Source: Nonomuraea fuscirosea (GTDB lineage: Bacteria; Actinomycetota; Actinomycetes; Streptosporangiales; Streptosporangiaceae). From it: 64,000 nucleotides of DNA. Made by a program: the position numbers and the translations under genes. Below, in pieces: positions 1 through 7,287 of the stretch (the first letter of the stretch is position 1; every line of letters begins with the position of its first letter). The stretch covers positions 1 through 64,000 of the forward strand of contig NZ_PVNG01000015.1 of assembly GCF_003001935.1 (NCBI RefSeq), in the 5' to 3' direction. The notes beneath the pieces were generated by a model that was not told the DNA's origin, did not search any database, and saw nothing but the letters and a program-made list of their open reading frames with translations.

Positions 1-270
1 GGGCTCGACGTCTCTCCCGACGCCAAGCAGCTGCTGGCCGACCGCGGCTACGACCCCGTCATGGGCGCCCGGCCGCTGCGCCGGACGATCCAGCGAGAGC
101 TGGAGGACTCCCTGTCGGAGAAGATCCTCTACGGCGAGCTCCGTCCGGGGCAGGTCGTGAAGGTGACCATCGAGGGTGAGGGCGACAACGCCAAGTTCAT
201 CTTCAAGGGCGAGACGTCCTCGAAGATCCCGGACTCGGCCGCCGCCATCGCCGCCCCGATCCAGAACTGA
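1..270 (+). CDS. clpC: ClpC-type Clp ATPase, C-terminal end (partial)
   Basis: The frame is open from base 1 and gives 89 residues before the stop. It contains the sensor-2 segment GARPLRR, followed by the small D2 subdomain and a short flexible tail ending PIQN. This matches the C-terminus of the AAA+ unfoldase ClpC, which feeds substrates to ClpP in the cytoplasm. The N-domain and both Walker motifs lie outside the window, so ClpC is inferred over ClpB from the sensor-2/tail pattern only. A strong intrinsic terminator follows 14 bases after the stop, so this gene ends its transcript. Confidence 0.85.
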   Translation, partial: GLDVSPDAKQLLADRGYDPVMGARPLRRTIQRELEDSLSEKILYGELRPGQVVKVTIEGEGDNAKFIFKGETSSKIPDSAAAIAAPIQN

Positions 271-284
271 CCCTGTTCTGACGA

Positions 285-318
285 AAGCCCCCGCGTGGAT
301 TCTCACGCGGGGGCTTTT
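285..318 (+). terminator. Intrinsic terminator after clpC
   Basis: A perfect 13-bp stem (285-297 paired with 304-316) encloses a 6-base loop and runs into TTTT. It lies 14 bases past the clpC stop. Confidence 0.9.
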
Positions 319-425
319 CGCGTCCTCCGTGCTTGCGGCGTTGCCGGCGGTGAGCTGTCGCGCGAGCAGCCCGGCCTGTACCCGCGTAGGCACACGCCAT
401 CGCCTATGTGGGCGTGCATAGACCG

Positions 426-560
426 CCCGTGCGTCGCTCACCCGTGCGTCGCTCACCCGTGCGTCGCTCACCCGTGCGTCGCTCACCCGTGCGTCGCTCA
501 CCCGTGCGTCGCTCACCCGTGCGTCGCCCACCCGTGCGTCGCCCACCCGTGCGTCGCCCA
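426..560 (+). repeat. 15-bp tandem repeat, nine copies
   Basis: Nine contiguous 15-bp units run without a break. Six read CCCGTGCGTCGCTCA and the last three differ by one base (CCCGTGCGTCGCCCA). The single T-to-C change shared by the last three copies suggests block duplication. The copies carry no spacers, so this is a minisatellite and not a CRISPR array. Confidence 0.95.
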
Positions 561-776
561 CTGCCGTGCGCCGTCTACTGCCGTGAGCCGCCGCTCGCTA
601 CCGCGAGCCGCTGCCCGCCGCCGCCGGCTGCCGCCCGCCGCCCCCGGGGCGCTGATCCGGACGGGTGGCACGTACCGTCCGCTCAGTCGAGCGGCGTGAC
701 GACGAGCCGGCGAGACCCGGGTGCTGTCGCTCCTCTCCCGGGGTCGTCGAGGGCGCTGCTGGTCAGCGGGGCGTGC

Positions 777-1457
777 TCAGGCCTCGTCAGGTGGCGATGT
801 GAGGGCGGCGACGGTCAGGGTCAGGTGCTGGGTCAGTACCTCGGCGGCGGTGTCGGCGTCGCGGGCCAGGGCCGCCTCCTCCAGGCGGCGGTGCTCCGCG
901 ACGCCGTCGCGGTCGGGGGTGCGCTGGGCCGACCAGCGGCGGGCCAGCTCGCCGGCCGTCCACAGCCGGTCGAACATGTCCAGCACCACCGGGTTGCCGC
1001 ACCCGTCCAGCAGCGTCCGGTGGAAGACGCGGTGTGCCTCCGACCACGCGCTGCTGTAATACCCGCCTTCCTCGAGCACGTACGCCGGCGTGCGGGTCAG
1101 GCGGTGGTGGGCCGCCCGCACCCGTGCCTCCCAGTCGAGGTCGCCGTGCTCGATCGCCAGGCGCAGCATGACCGGCTCGATGGTGCGGCGGGCCTGCGCG
1201 ATCTGCTGCCACCGCTGGTCCGAGAAGTCGGGGACGGCGAAGCCGCGGTTGGGCAGCCGCACCGCGATGCCCTCGCCGACCAGGCGCACCAGAGCCTCGC
1301 GTACGACGGCCAGGCTGACGTGGTGCCGCTGGGCCAGCTCCTGCGGCTTGAGCGCCTCGCCCGGTGCGTACTCGCCTCTCATGATCGCTGTCTGGAGCAG
1401 GGTGTGGACCCGCTCGGAGAGCATCGGTTTCGCCGATGGGTCGGCCGTCTGCGTCAT
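777..1457 (-). CDS. GntR-family transcriptional regulator (FadR/FCD type)
   Basis: A protein of about 226 residues. The N-terminal winged helix-turn-helix (roughly residues 10-75) is typical of GntR, and the alpha-helical C-terminal FCD-type domain carries histidines that in this subfamily often bind a metal or a carboxylate ligand. It is divergent from the PEBP-cupin pair, with a symmetric operator between them, so autoregulation and control of the neighbours are likely. The start is uncertain: an in-frame ATG at 1475 is also possible, and neither has a well-spaced ribosome binding site. The ligand is unknown. Confidence 0.85.
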   Translation of the reverse strand: MTQTADPSAKPMLSERVHTLLQTAIMRGEYAPGEALKPQELAQRHHVSLAVVREALVRLVGEGIAVRLPNRGFAVPDFSDQRWQQIAQARRTIEPVMLRLAIEHGDLDWEARVRAAHHRLTRTPAYVLEEGGYYSSAWSEAHRVFHRTLLDGCGNPVVLDMFDRLWTAGELARRWSAQRTPDRDGVAEHRRLEEAALARDADTAAEVLTQHLTLTVAALTSPPDEA

Positions 1458-1469
1458 GCCCTCAGGATA

Positions 1470-1507
1470 GACCATTCGCCAAATAATCGATTATTCGTGT
1501 TATGGTC
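1470..1507. promoter_or_regulatory. Symmetric operator between gntR and the PEBP gene
   Basis: A perfect 14-bp palindrome AATAATCGATTATT (1482-1495) is flanked by outer arms GACCAT (1470-1475) and ATGGTC (1502-1507) on exactly the same dyad centre. The AT-rich core stands out in this GC-rich DNA. It is the likely GntR binding site. Confidence 0.7.
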
Positions 1508-1586
1508 GATAGTGTCGCGGACGGCGCCTCGGATGGTGCCGTCCATGGCTGCCGACATCCCTCACCAGCTCAATGAAGGAGCAGAC

Positions 1587-2111
1587 GTGAACAACCCCTT
1601 CGCCCGCCTTCCCGAAGTGCCCTCCTTCACCGTCACCAGCACCACGCTGGCCGACGGCGCTCCCTGGCCCGCCGCGCAGATGTCCGCGGGCGTCCCGGGA
1701 GGCAAGGACATCTCCCCGCAGCTGTCGTGGAGCGGCGCCCCTGAGGGGACGAAGAGCTATGCCGTCACGGTGTACGACCCGGACGCGCCGACCGGCTCCG
1801 GGTTCTGGCACTGGGCCGTGGCCGACATCCCCGCCACCGTCACCGAGGTGCCGGAAGGCGCGGGTGACGACACCGGCTCCGGTCTGCCCGAAGGCGCGTA
1901 CCAGCTGCCCAACGACGCTCGCGTGGCGCGTTACCTCGGCGCGGCCCCGCCGGCCGGGCACGGCCCGCACCGCTACTTCGTCGTGGTGCACGCCCTCGGC
2001 ACCGACGCCATCGGCGTCCCGGCCGACGCCACCCCCGCGTATCTCGGCTTCACCATCGCCGGCCACGTCCTCGCCCGCGCGGTCCTGACCGCCACCGCGG
2101 AGACTCCATGA
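1587..2111 (+). CDS. YbhB/YbcL-family (Raf kinase inhibitor-like, PEBP) protein
   Basis: 174 residues, the usual length for bacterial phosphatidylethanolamine-binding-protein homologues. Family landmarks are SPQLSWSGAPEGTKSYAVTV, then DPDAPTGSGFWHWAV and a GPHRYFVVVHAL segment, which form the small anion-binding pocket. The GTG start at 1587 is chosen because a GAAGGAG ribosome binding site lies 5 bases upstream; the frame is open far upstream but that part is repeat-derived. The molecular role of bacterial PEBPs is poorly defined. The stop overlaps the next gene by four bases (ATGA), so the two are translationally coupled. Confidence 0.88.
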   Translation: MNNPFARLPEVPSFTVTSTTLADGAPWPAAQMSAGVPGGKDISPQLSWSGAPEGTKSYAVTVYDPDAPTGSGFWHWAVADIPATVTEVPEGAGDDTGSGLPEGAYQLPNDARVARYLGAAPPAGHGPHRYFVVVHALGTDAIGVPADATPAYLGFTIAGHVLARAVLTATAETP

Positions 2112-2518
2112 CCGTGACCCCGATCGAGCTCTCCGCGTCCGTCATCCACCTGTCCCAGGGCGGCCGGATCCACACCAGAGCCCGGCCGGTGGACGCCGGG
2201 CGCGACGGCTGGCATCTGAAGGCGTTCCACGCGAGGACCGGTGCCGACGTCCACGCCGACCACTGGCAGGTGAACACCGAGGCCGAGCAGATCGTGTCCT
2301 GCGTCATCGGCAAGATCCGCCTCTATCTGCGTACGGAATGGCCGGGGGAGGGCGAGGAGGAGCTCCGGCTGACGGCCGGCACCGCCGCCGTCGTCCCGCG
2401 TGGACGGTGGCACCGGATCCAGCTCGACATCCCCAGCACCGTCATGACCATCACTCCGCCGTGTGGCGGCCGCTCGGAGAGACGCGCCGACCTGCCTGCG
2501 ACGACGCCTGCTCTCTGA
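2108..2518 (+). CDS. Cupin-domain protein
   Basis: 136 residues with a single small beta-barrel. A first cupin motif lies around residues 45-65 (HADHWQVNTEAEQIVSCVIG) and a second around 95-110 (VVPRGRWHRIQLD). Several metal-ligand positions are kept but the first motif is not canonical, so metal binding is uncertain. It overlaps the PEBP gene by ATGA and is probably controlled by the divergent GntR regulator. No substrate can be assigned. Confidence 0.75.
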   Translation: MTVTPIELSASVIHLSQGGRIHTRARPVDAGRDGWHLKAFHARTGADVHADHWQVNTEAEQIVSCVIGKIRLYLRTEWPGEGEEELRLTAGTAAVVPRGRWHRIQLDIPSTVMTITPPCGGRSERRADLPATTPAL

Positions 2519-2603
2519 TGGCGCACATCCCGGCGCCGTCCGACGGCACCCGCTCTCGGCTTCGCGCAAGCGGTACACGACCTTGGTCACGTGGGAGTGC
2601 GCG

Positions 2604-3218
2604 TCAGCTTGGGGAACGGCTCGGCCAGGCGGCCAGCGCCAGGTCGGCGATCTGGGTGAGTTCGGCCGCGTCGGCTCCGTCCCGGGCGCGTTGCGACATT
2701 CCCTGGATGACGGCGGCGAAGTATCCGGCCAGCGCGCGGGGATCGGCGGACGGGGGCAGTTCGCCGTCCCGCTGAGCGGCGCGCAGGCGGTCCTGGAAGA
2801 CCGCGAGGTTGGCGTTGCGCAGATCGCGCAGGAACGCCGCCACCTCGGCGTCCTGGACGGTCACGTTGGTGGCGGCGCTGATGGTCAGGCAGCCGGCGGG
2901 GTGCGCGGGATCGGGATAGATCGTCGCGGCCTCGCGCAGGATGCGGGCGAAGGCGTGGTGCGCCGTGGCCTCCTCGCGCAGGGCGACGCCGACGAACGCG
3001 CCGACGGGCGAGCGGGTGTAGGCGTGTACGGCCTCCTTGAACAGCGCCTTCTTGTCGCCGAAGGCGGCGTACAGGCTGCCTGGCCGGATGCCCATCGCCT
3101 CGGTGAGCTCGTTCAGCGAGGTGGCCTCGTAGCCGCGCTCCCAGAACAGCCGTGTGGCCGCGGCGAGTGCCGCGTCACGGTCGAACGTACGCGGACGGCC
3201 ACGTGCTGCTTGACCCAT
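2604..3218 (-). CDS. TetR/AcrR-family transcriptional regulator
   Basis: About 204 residues. The N-terminal helix-turn-helix (residues 10-55, with GRPRTFDRDAALAAATRLFW and a recognition helix ending SLYAAFGDKKALF) is followed by an all-helical ligand domain. The start at 3218 puts the conserved GRPR segment near the N-terminus; in-frame codons reach 3245 but would overlap the operator. It is divergent from the short-chain dehydrogenase gene, with strong inverted repeats between them, so it very likely represses that gene and itself. Confidence 0.88.
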   Translation of the reverse strand: MGQAARGRPRTFDRDAALAAATRLFWERGYEATSLNELTEAMGIRPGSLYAAFGDKKALFKEAVHAYTRSPVGAFVGVALREEATAHHAFARILREAATIYPDPAHPAGCLTISAATNVTVQDAEVAAFLRDLRNANLAVFQDRLRAAQRDGELPPSADPRALAGYFAAVIQGMSQRARDGADAAELTQIADLALAAWPSRSPS

Positions 3219-3235
3219 GCCACACATTCTAGAGC

Positions 3236-3282
3236 GTTCACTCAAGAAGTCGTGTTAGCTTATTTGTTGAGTGAACACTCAA
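3236..3282. promoter_or_regulatory. TetR operator region
   Basis: GTTCACTCAA (3236-3245) is the exact inverse of TTGAGTGAAC (3267-3276). The second arm is also part of a 16-bp palindrome TTGAGTGaaCACTCAA (3267-3282). Three half-sites of one motif between divergent genes fit cooperative TetR-dimer binding. Confidence 0.75.
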
Positions 3283-3303
3283 GAACTGAGAGGCGGGATC
3301 GTC

Positions 3304-4077
3304 ATGGGCGGACGCGTGCTGGAGGGCAGGGTGGCGCTGGTCACCGGCGGCGGCAGGGGGATCGGGCGAGCCATCGCCGAGCGGCTCGGCCGGGACGGCG
3401 CCGTCGTGGCCGTCGCCTACGCCCGCGATCAGGGTGCGGCCGACGAGGTCGTCGAAAGGATCGGCGAGAAGGGTGGCCGGGCGTTCGCGATCCGGGCCGA
3501 GCTGGGCGGGCACGGTGACGCGGCCGCGCTGTGGGCCGCCTTCGACGCCCACCTCCAGCGGCACTCGCTTCCGGCGGGCGTGGACATCATCGTCAACAAC
3601 GCCGGCATCGGCCGCAGTTCGGATCTGGCCGCACTCACCGAGGAGGAGTTCGACCGGATCTTCGCGGTCAACGTACGGGCGCCGTTCTTCATCGTGCAGC
3701 AGGGGCTCGGCCGGCTGCGCGACGGCGGGCGGATCATCAACATCTCCAGCGGCGCGGCGCGGCTGGCCATGCCGGACATCATCGCGTACAGCTCCACCAA
3801 GGGCGCCCTGGACACCTTCACCCTCAACCTGGCCAAGCAACTGGGCCCGCGGGGCATCACGGCGAACTCCGTGGCCCCCGGGATCGTGGACACCGACCTC
3901 AACGCGGGATGGCTGCGCGGCAACGCGGACGCGGAGGCCCACGCCGCGTCGCTCCATGCGCTGGGCCGGGTCGGGCAGCCCGAGGACATCGCCGACGTCG
4001 TCGCGTTCCTCGCCTCCGACGACGCGCGCTGGGTGACGGGCAGGGTGATCGACGCGACCGGTGGCGCCGGGCTGTGA
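3304..4077 (+). CDS. Short-chain dehydrogenase/reductase
   Basis: 257 residues of a classical SDR. It has the Rossmann cofactor motif TGGGRGIG near residue 15, the structural NNAG motif near residue 100, a serine in the INISSGAA segment and the catalytic YSSTK (YxxxK). The acidic/basic pattern after beta-2 favours neither NAD nor NADP clearly. ATG 3304 is chosen because GAGAGG lies 10 bases upstream and the earlier in-frame GTG lies inside the operator. The substrate is unknown. Expression is probably released when the divergent TetR protein binds its ligand. Confidence 0.88.
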   Translation: MGGRVLEGRVALVTGGGRGIGRAIAERLGRDGAVVAVAYARDQGAADEVVERIGEKGGRAFAIRAELGGHGDAAALWAAFDAHLQRHSLPAGVDIIVNNAGIGRSSDLAALTEEEFDRIFAVNVRAPFFIVQQGLGRLRDGGRIINISSGAARLAMPDIIAYSSTKGALDTFTLNLAKQLGPRGITANSVAPGIVDTDLNAGWLRGNADAEAHAASLHALGRVGQPEDIADVVAFLASDDARWVTGRVIDATGGAGL

Positions 4078-4432
4078 CCCCTCCGCGGGGATCGCCGGGG
4101 TGGTGGCGGGGTGTTCAGGGGCGCGTACGGGCATCTTGGCGATCTTCACCGTACGAGATGAGCAGAAGTGAGAAGGTTGCGGTCGTTGCGTAATTGTTGG
4201 GCCAACGGGTATGACGCCACCGCGAGTAGTACTACACTGCGTAGAGCTTCGCCAAGTCTCATCCAAGTGAGCGACAAGTGCGTGTCCCTAGGTTGAAGGC
4301 TGCTCCGCAGGGAGTAGCGAGATGTCAACTCAGGGCGGACGCGCGTGCCACCCGCAAGCAGGCATGCTCACATGGCTCGTACGTACCGAGGCGGGCGAGG
4401 GGAACACTCAAAGCAAGCCGTGGAGGAAACCG
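4078..4432 (+). other. Leader/intergenic region upstream of the EboE-like gene
   Basis: A 355-bp interval with no supported gene. It contains a 10-bp palindrome GTAGTACTAC (4226-4235) followed by an inverted CTAC/GTAG pair (4232-4235 and 4241-4244). This is a possible operator in a locally AT-richer stretch (about 4185-4250) and could be the promoter region of the next gene. Confidence 0.35.
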
Positions 4433-5371
4433 ATGCGCCTGCGTCACGATGACGGAACGCTCGTTCACCTCGCCTACAACGCAGGCGTCCACCCCGCTGA
4501 GGACCTGGAGAACCTCATCGCCCACCTGACGCGATACGCGGTTCCGGTGCGCAAGCGGCTGGGAGTGGAGCGGATGGGCATCGGGCTTTGGCTGTCCCCG
4601 GCCGTCGCCGACCACCTCACCGCCGACCGCATCGAGCTCGTACGGCTGCGTCGTTCCCTGGAGGAGCGCGGCCTGGAGGTCGTGAGCCTCAACGGCACCG
4701 GCGGACGCAACCAGGAGGTCCCCGGGCCCGACTGGGCCAAGCCGGAGCGCTACCGCTACACGATGGCGCTGGCCAAGATCCTGGCGTTCCTGCTGCCCGA
4801 GGACGTACGGTTCGGCAGCATCTCGACGATCCCGATCGGCTGGCGCCGCGACTGGCCCGCCGACCTGCACGCGATCGCCACGCGCCGGCTCGAGCGGCTG
4901 GCCCGCGAGCTGCGCGGCATCTACAGCACGTCGGGCAAGACGATCAGGGTCGGGTTCGAGCCGTGGCCCGGCTGCGTGCTGGAGACCACCGAGCAGGCGC
5001 TGGAGCGGGTCGGCGGCATCGACTCCGAGCACCTGGGCGTGTGCCTGGACGCCTGCCACCTCGCGTGCGGCGCCGAGGAGCCCGGTGTGGCGCTGAAGGG
5101 GCTGGCCGCGGCCGGCGCGCCCGTGGTCAAGCTCGGCCACGTGCACAACCACACCGGTGAGACGCCGAGCACGGGCGCGGTGCTGCACGACACGCTGACG
5201 GCCCTGCTGTCGGGCGCGGTGAGCGGCAGTGCGCACATCGAGGTGGAGACGCACAACCTCATGGTTCCCGGGCGGGCCAAGGGGCCGGGGGCGCTGGTGT
5301 CGCTGCTGGCCGAGGAGCTGGCCTGGGCGCGTACGAATCTGACCAGCCTGGGTCTGCAACTGGCCGCCTAG
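4433..5371 (+). CDS. EboE-like TIM-barrel protein (sugar phosphate isomerase/epimerase fold)
   Basis: 312 residues. Segments that resemble the EboE family as I know it are HLAYNAGVHPAEDLENLI near the N-terminus, IGLWLSP, VVSLNGTGG, FGSISTIPIGW, VGFEPWPGCVLETTEQAL and LGVCLDACHLAC. EboE belongs to the eboABCDEF set linked to export of secondary-metabolite precursors, but its exact reaction is not established. No other ebo genes are present here. The protein also seems shorter than typical EboE (about 390 residues, from memory), with the missing part lying between the VVKLG segment and the C-terminal AEELAWARTNL segment. ATG 4433 has a good GGAGGAAA at 4422-4429. Confidence 0.7.
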   Translation: MRLRHDDGTLVHLAYNAGVHPAEDLENLIAHLTRYAVPVRKRLGVERMGIGLWLSPAVADHLTADRIELVRLRRSLEERGLEVVSLNGTGGRNQEVPGPDWAKPERYRYTMALAKILAFLLPEDVRFGSISTIPIGWRRDWPADLHAIATRRLERLARELRGIYSTSGKTIRVGFEPWPGCVLETTEQALERVGGIDSEHLGVCLDACHLACGAEEPGVALKGLAAAGAPVVKLGHVHNHTGETPSTGAVLHDTLTALLSGAVSGSAHIEVETHNLMVPGRAKGPGALVSLLAEELAWARTNLTSLGLQLAA

Positions 5372-5386
5372 TTCACTGACGCCTGC

Positions 5387-6322
5387 TCAACGCCGGGCTC
5401 GTTCCGTGTCGGTGAGTTCGGTGACCTGGCCGGAGCGGGAGGTGTCGTAGCCGCCGAGGGCGGTGATCTTCTCGCGCAGGGACGGCGTCCGCAGGGCGGC
5501 GATGAGGTGGGCCGCCGGGTCGAGGCCGTTCTTGACCAGGGCGATGTCGAAGTCCTCCCACGTCAGGGGGACGAAGTCGAGGTCCAGGCCGATGGCGGCC
5601 GAGCGGATGCCGAGACCGGCGTCGACCGTTCCGGTGGCCACGGCCAGGGCGACTTCGAGATGAGTGCCGACCTGCGGACCCCTGAGGTTGTCCGGGTCGT
5701 GGCCGGCGGCGAGGAGCAGCCGGTCGAGCAGGATCCGGGTTCCGGTGCCGGGGCGGCGGGTGGAGATACGCCGGTTCGCCAGGTCGGCGATGCCGGTGAT
5801 GCGGCCGGGGTTGCCCGGCGGCACGATCAGGCCCTGCTCGCGTCGCCAGAGGTGGATCAGGTGCGCTCCGAGGCCGCGCAGCATGCCGCGCGCGAAGGGC
5901 GCGTTGTAGACGCCGGTGTGGTGCAGCAGATGGATCGCGGCCCCGTCGGCGCGGCCTTCGCGTACCGCGGCCAGGCCCGAGACGCTGCCCTCGCGCTGGG
6001 TGATCTTCAACTGGCCGGACAACGTTCCGACCAGCAGGTCGAGCGCTGGGTCGTCACTGCCGGCCAGGGTGAAGACCTGGTCCTCGTGCATGAAGCGCCG
6101 GGCGGCGAGCGCCGCGCCGGGCGCCACGCGGGCGCGGCGGCGTTCGGCGAGTTCGAGCACGCCGGCGTCGGCCAGCCGGCGCTGCGCCCGGCTGACGGTG
6201 GAGGCGGTGGTGTGCCACTGCTGCGCGATGTCGCGCACACCCGGCAGTTCGTCGCCGGGCTGGAGGGCCCCGGCGCTGATCTGGTGGGCGAGGTCGCTGC
6301 AGATTTCCCGATATCGGGTCAC
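5387..6322 (-). CDS. Winged-HTH regulator fused to a periplasmic-binding-like sensor domain
   Basis: About 311 residues. Residues 1-70 form a GntR-like winged helix (GDELPGVRDIAQQWHTTAST). The rest resembles the substrate-binding domain of molybdate/tungstate-type transporters (STRRPGTGTRILLDRLL, then an EVALAVATGTVDAGLGI segment). Such HTH-PBP fusions are one-component sensors for the ligand of the linked transporter, so a tungstate or molybdate sensor is inferred from the divergent tupABC operon. The start is taken as GTG 6322, since no better codon precedes the HTH. A 12-bp palindrome (6307-6318) lies in its first codons. Confidence 0.75.
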   Translation of the reverse strand: MTRYREICSDLAHQISAGALQPGDELPGVRDIAQQWHTTASTVSRAQRRLADAGVLELAERRRARVAPGAALAARRFMHEDQVFTLAGSDDPALDLLVGTLSGQLKITQREGSVSGLAAVREGRADGAAIHLLHHTGVYNAPFARGMLRGLGAHLIHLWRREQGLIVPPGNPGRITGIADLANRRISTRRPGTGTRILLDRLLLAAGHDPDNLRGPQVGTHLEVALAVATGTVDAGLGIRSAAIGLDLDFVPLTWEDFDIALVKNGLDPAAHLIAALRTPSLREKITALGGYDTSRSGQVTELTDTERARR

Positions 6323-6344
6323 ATCGCAATAACTTACCCTTGCA

Positions 6345-6358
6345 CTACTCTGAAGTAG
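6345..6358. promoter_or_regulatory. Possible operator between the sensor gene and tupA
   Basis: A short inverted repeat CTACT (6345-6349) / AGTAG (6354-6358) lies 20 bases before tupA in the 55-bp divergent gap. A separate palindrome CCCGATATCGGG occupies 6307-6318 at the regulator's start. Either could be the binding site. Confidence 0.4.
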
Positions 6359-6377
6359 CGCAGATAGGGTCACAGCC

Positions 6378-7265
6378 ATGCGTAGAGGGATCCTGATCGG
6401 TATCGCCTGGATCGTGGCGGTTCTCCTGGCCGGGTGCGGGACCGCCCCCTCCGCCGGCGGGCCCTCCGCGAGTGCGTCGGCGGCGTCGGCGGCTCCGGCG
6501 GAGAAGTCGCTGATCCTGGCCACCACCACCAGCACCCAGGACAGCGGCCTGCTCGACGAGCTGCTGCCCGTGTTCACCCGCGAGAGCGGCTGGCAGGTCA
6601 AGACCGTGGCGGTCGGCAGCGGGCAGGCCATCGAGCTGGGCCGTCGCGGGGAGGCGGACGCGCTGCTGGTGCATTCGCCGGAAGCGGAGGAGAAGTTCGT
6701 CGCCGAGGGCTCGGCCGGCGCCCGGCGGCTGGTGATGCACAACGACTTCGTGCTGCTCGGCCCGAAGGCCGACCCGGCCGGTGTGCGGGGGACGAGCAGC
6801 GCGGACGCGATGAAGAAGATCGCGAACGCCGAGGCGGTGTTCGTCTCGCGGGGCGACGAGTCGGGTACGCATGCCAAGGAGAAGGGCCTCTGGTCCCAGG
6901 CCGGCGTGACGCCGGGCGGCTCCTGGTACCAGTCCACCGGGCAGGGCATGGGCGCGACGCTGCGGGTCGCCGGTGAGAAGGCCGGCTACACCCTGTCGGA
7001 CCGGGCCACGTACCTCACCCAGCGCGACTCCCTGGAGCTGGAGGTGCTCAGCGAGGGCGACCCGGGCCTGCTGAACGTCTACCACGTCATCGAGATGACC
7101 CAGAAGGCCGGCGGCAGGGTGCGGGCGGACGGCGCCAAGGCGTTCGCGGACTGGATGGTCGCCCCGGCCACGCAGCGGCTCATCGGCGAGTTCGGACGGG
7201 CGAAGTTCGGCCAGCCGCTGTTCACCCCGGACGCCGGCAAGGACGAAGCGAAGCTGGGCGAATGA
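6378..7265 (+). CDS. tupA: Tungstate/molybdate ABC transporter substrate-binding lipoprotein
   Basis: 295 residues. A lipoprotein signal peptide ends at the lipobox LLAGC (Cys near residue 20), followed by a Ser/Ala/Pro-rich linker. The binding domain opens with the TupA signature LILATTTSTQDSGLL and continues with VAVGSGQA and SRGDESGTH, the residues that line the oxyanion pocket. TupA proteins prefer tungstate, while related WtpA and ModA also bind molybdate, so specificity cannot be fixed from sequence. It is the first gene of tupABC, lies outside the membrane anchored by lipid, and is divergent from a sensor-type regulator. Confidence 0.88.
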   Translation: MRRGILIGIAWIVAVLLAGCGTAPSAGGPSASASAASAAPAEKSLILATTTSTQDSGLLDELLPVFTRESGWQVKTVAVGSGQAIELGRRGEADALLVHSPEAEEKFVAEGSAGARRLVMHNDFVLLGPKADPAGVRGTSSADAMKKIANAEAVFVSRGDESGTHAKEKGLWSQAGVTPGGSWYQSTGQGMGATLRVAGEKAGYTLSDRATYLTQRDSLELEVLSEGDPGLLNVYHVIEMTQKAGGRVRADGAKAFADWMVAPATQRLIGEFGRAKFGQPLFTPDAGKDEAKLGE

Positions 7266-7287
7266 GCACAGTCGGGGAGGCCGCCTA

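Larger units (their letters stand above)
271..776. other. Gene-free interval with tandem repeat
   Basis: No convincing gene is seen. The interval holds the clpC terminator, a nine-copy 15-bp repeat (426-560) and a following degenerate GC-rich stretch. Long open frames crossing it come from the repeat and GC-rich codon structure and have repetitive, low-complexity translations. Confidence 0.6.

Noticed and set aside
426..560. CRISPR-like array
   Set aside because: The units are contiguous 15-mers without spacers and no cas genes are nearby. It is a tandem repeat.
408..1586. Long open frame upstream of the PEBP gene
   Set aside because: It is made of the 15-bp repeat and GC-rich antisense of the GntR gene. 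The PEBP gene has its own ribosome binding site and start at 1587.
2463..3518. Large plus-strand frame over the TetR gene
   Set aside because: It is antisense to a clear TetR gene and runs into a frame-shifted reading of the SDR gene. Its composition is typical GC-rich shadow coding.
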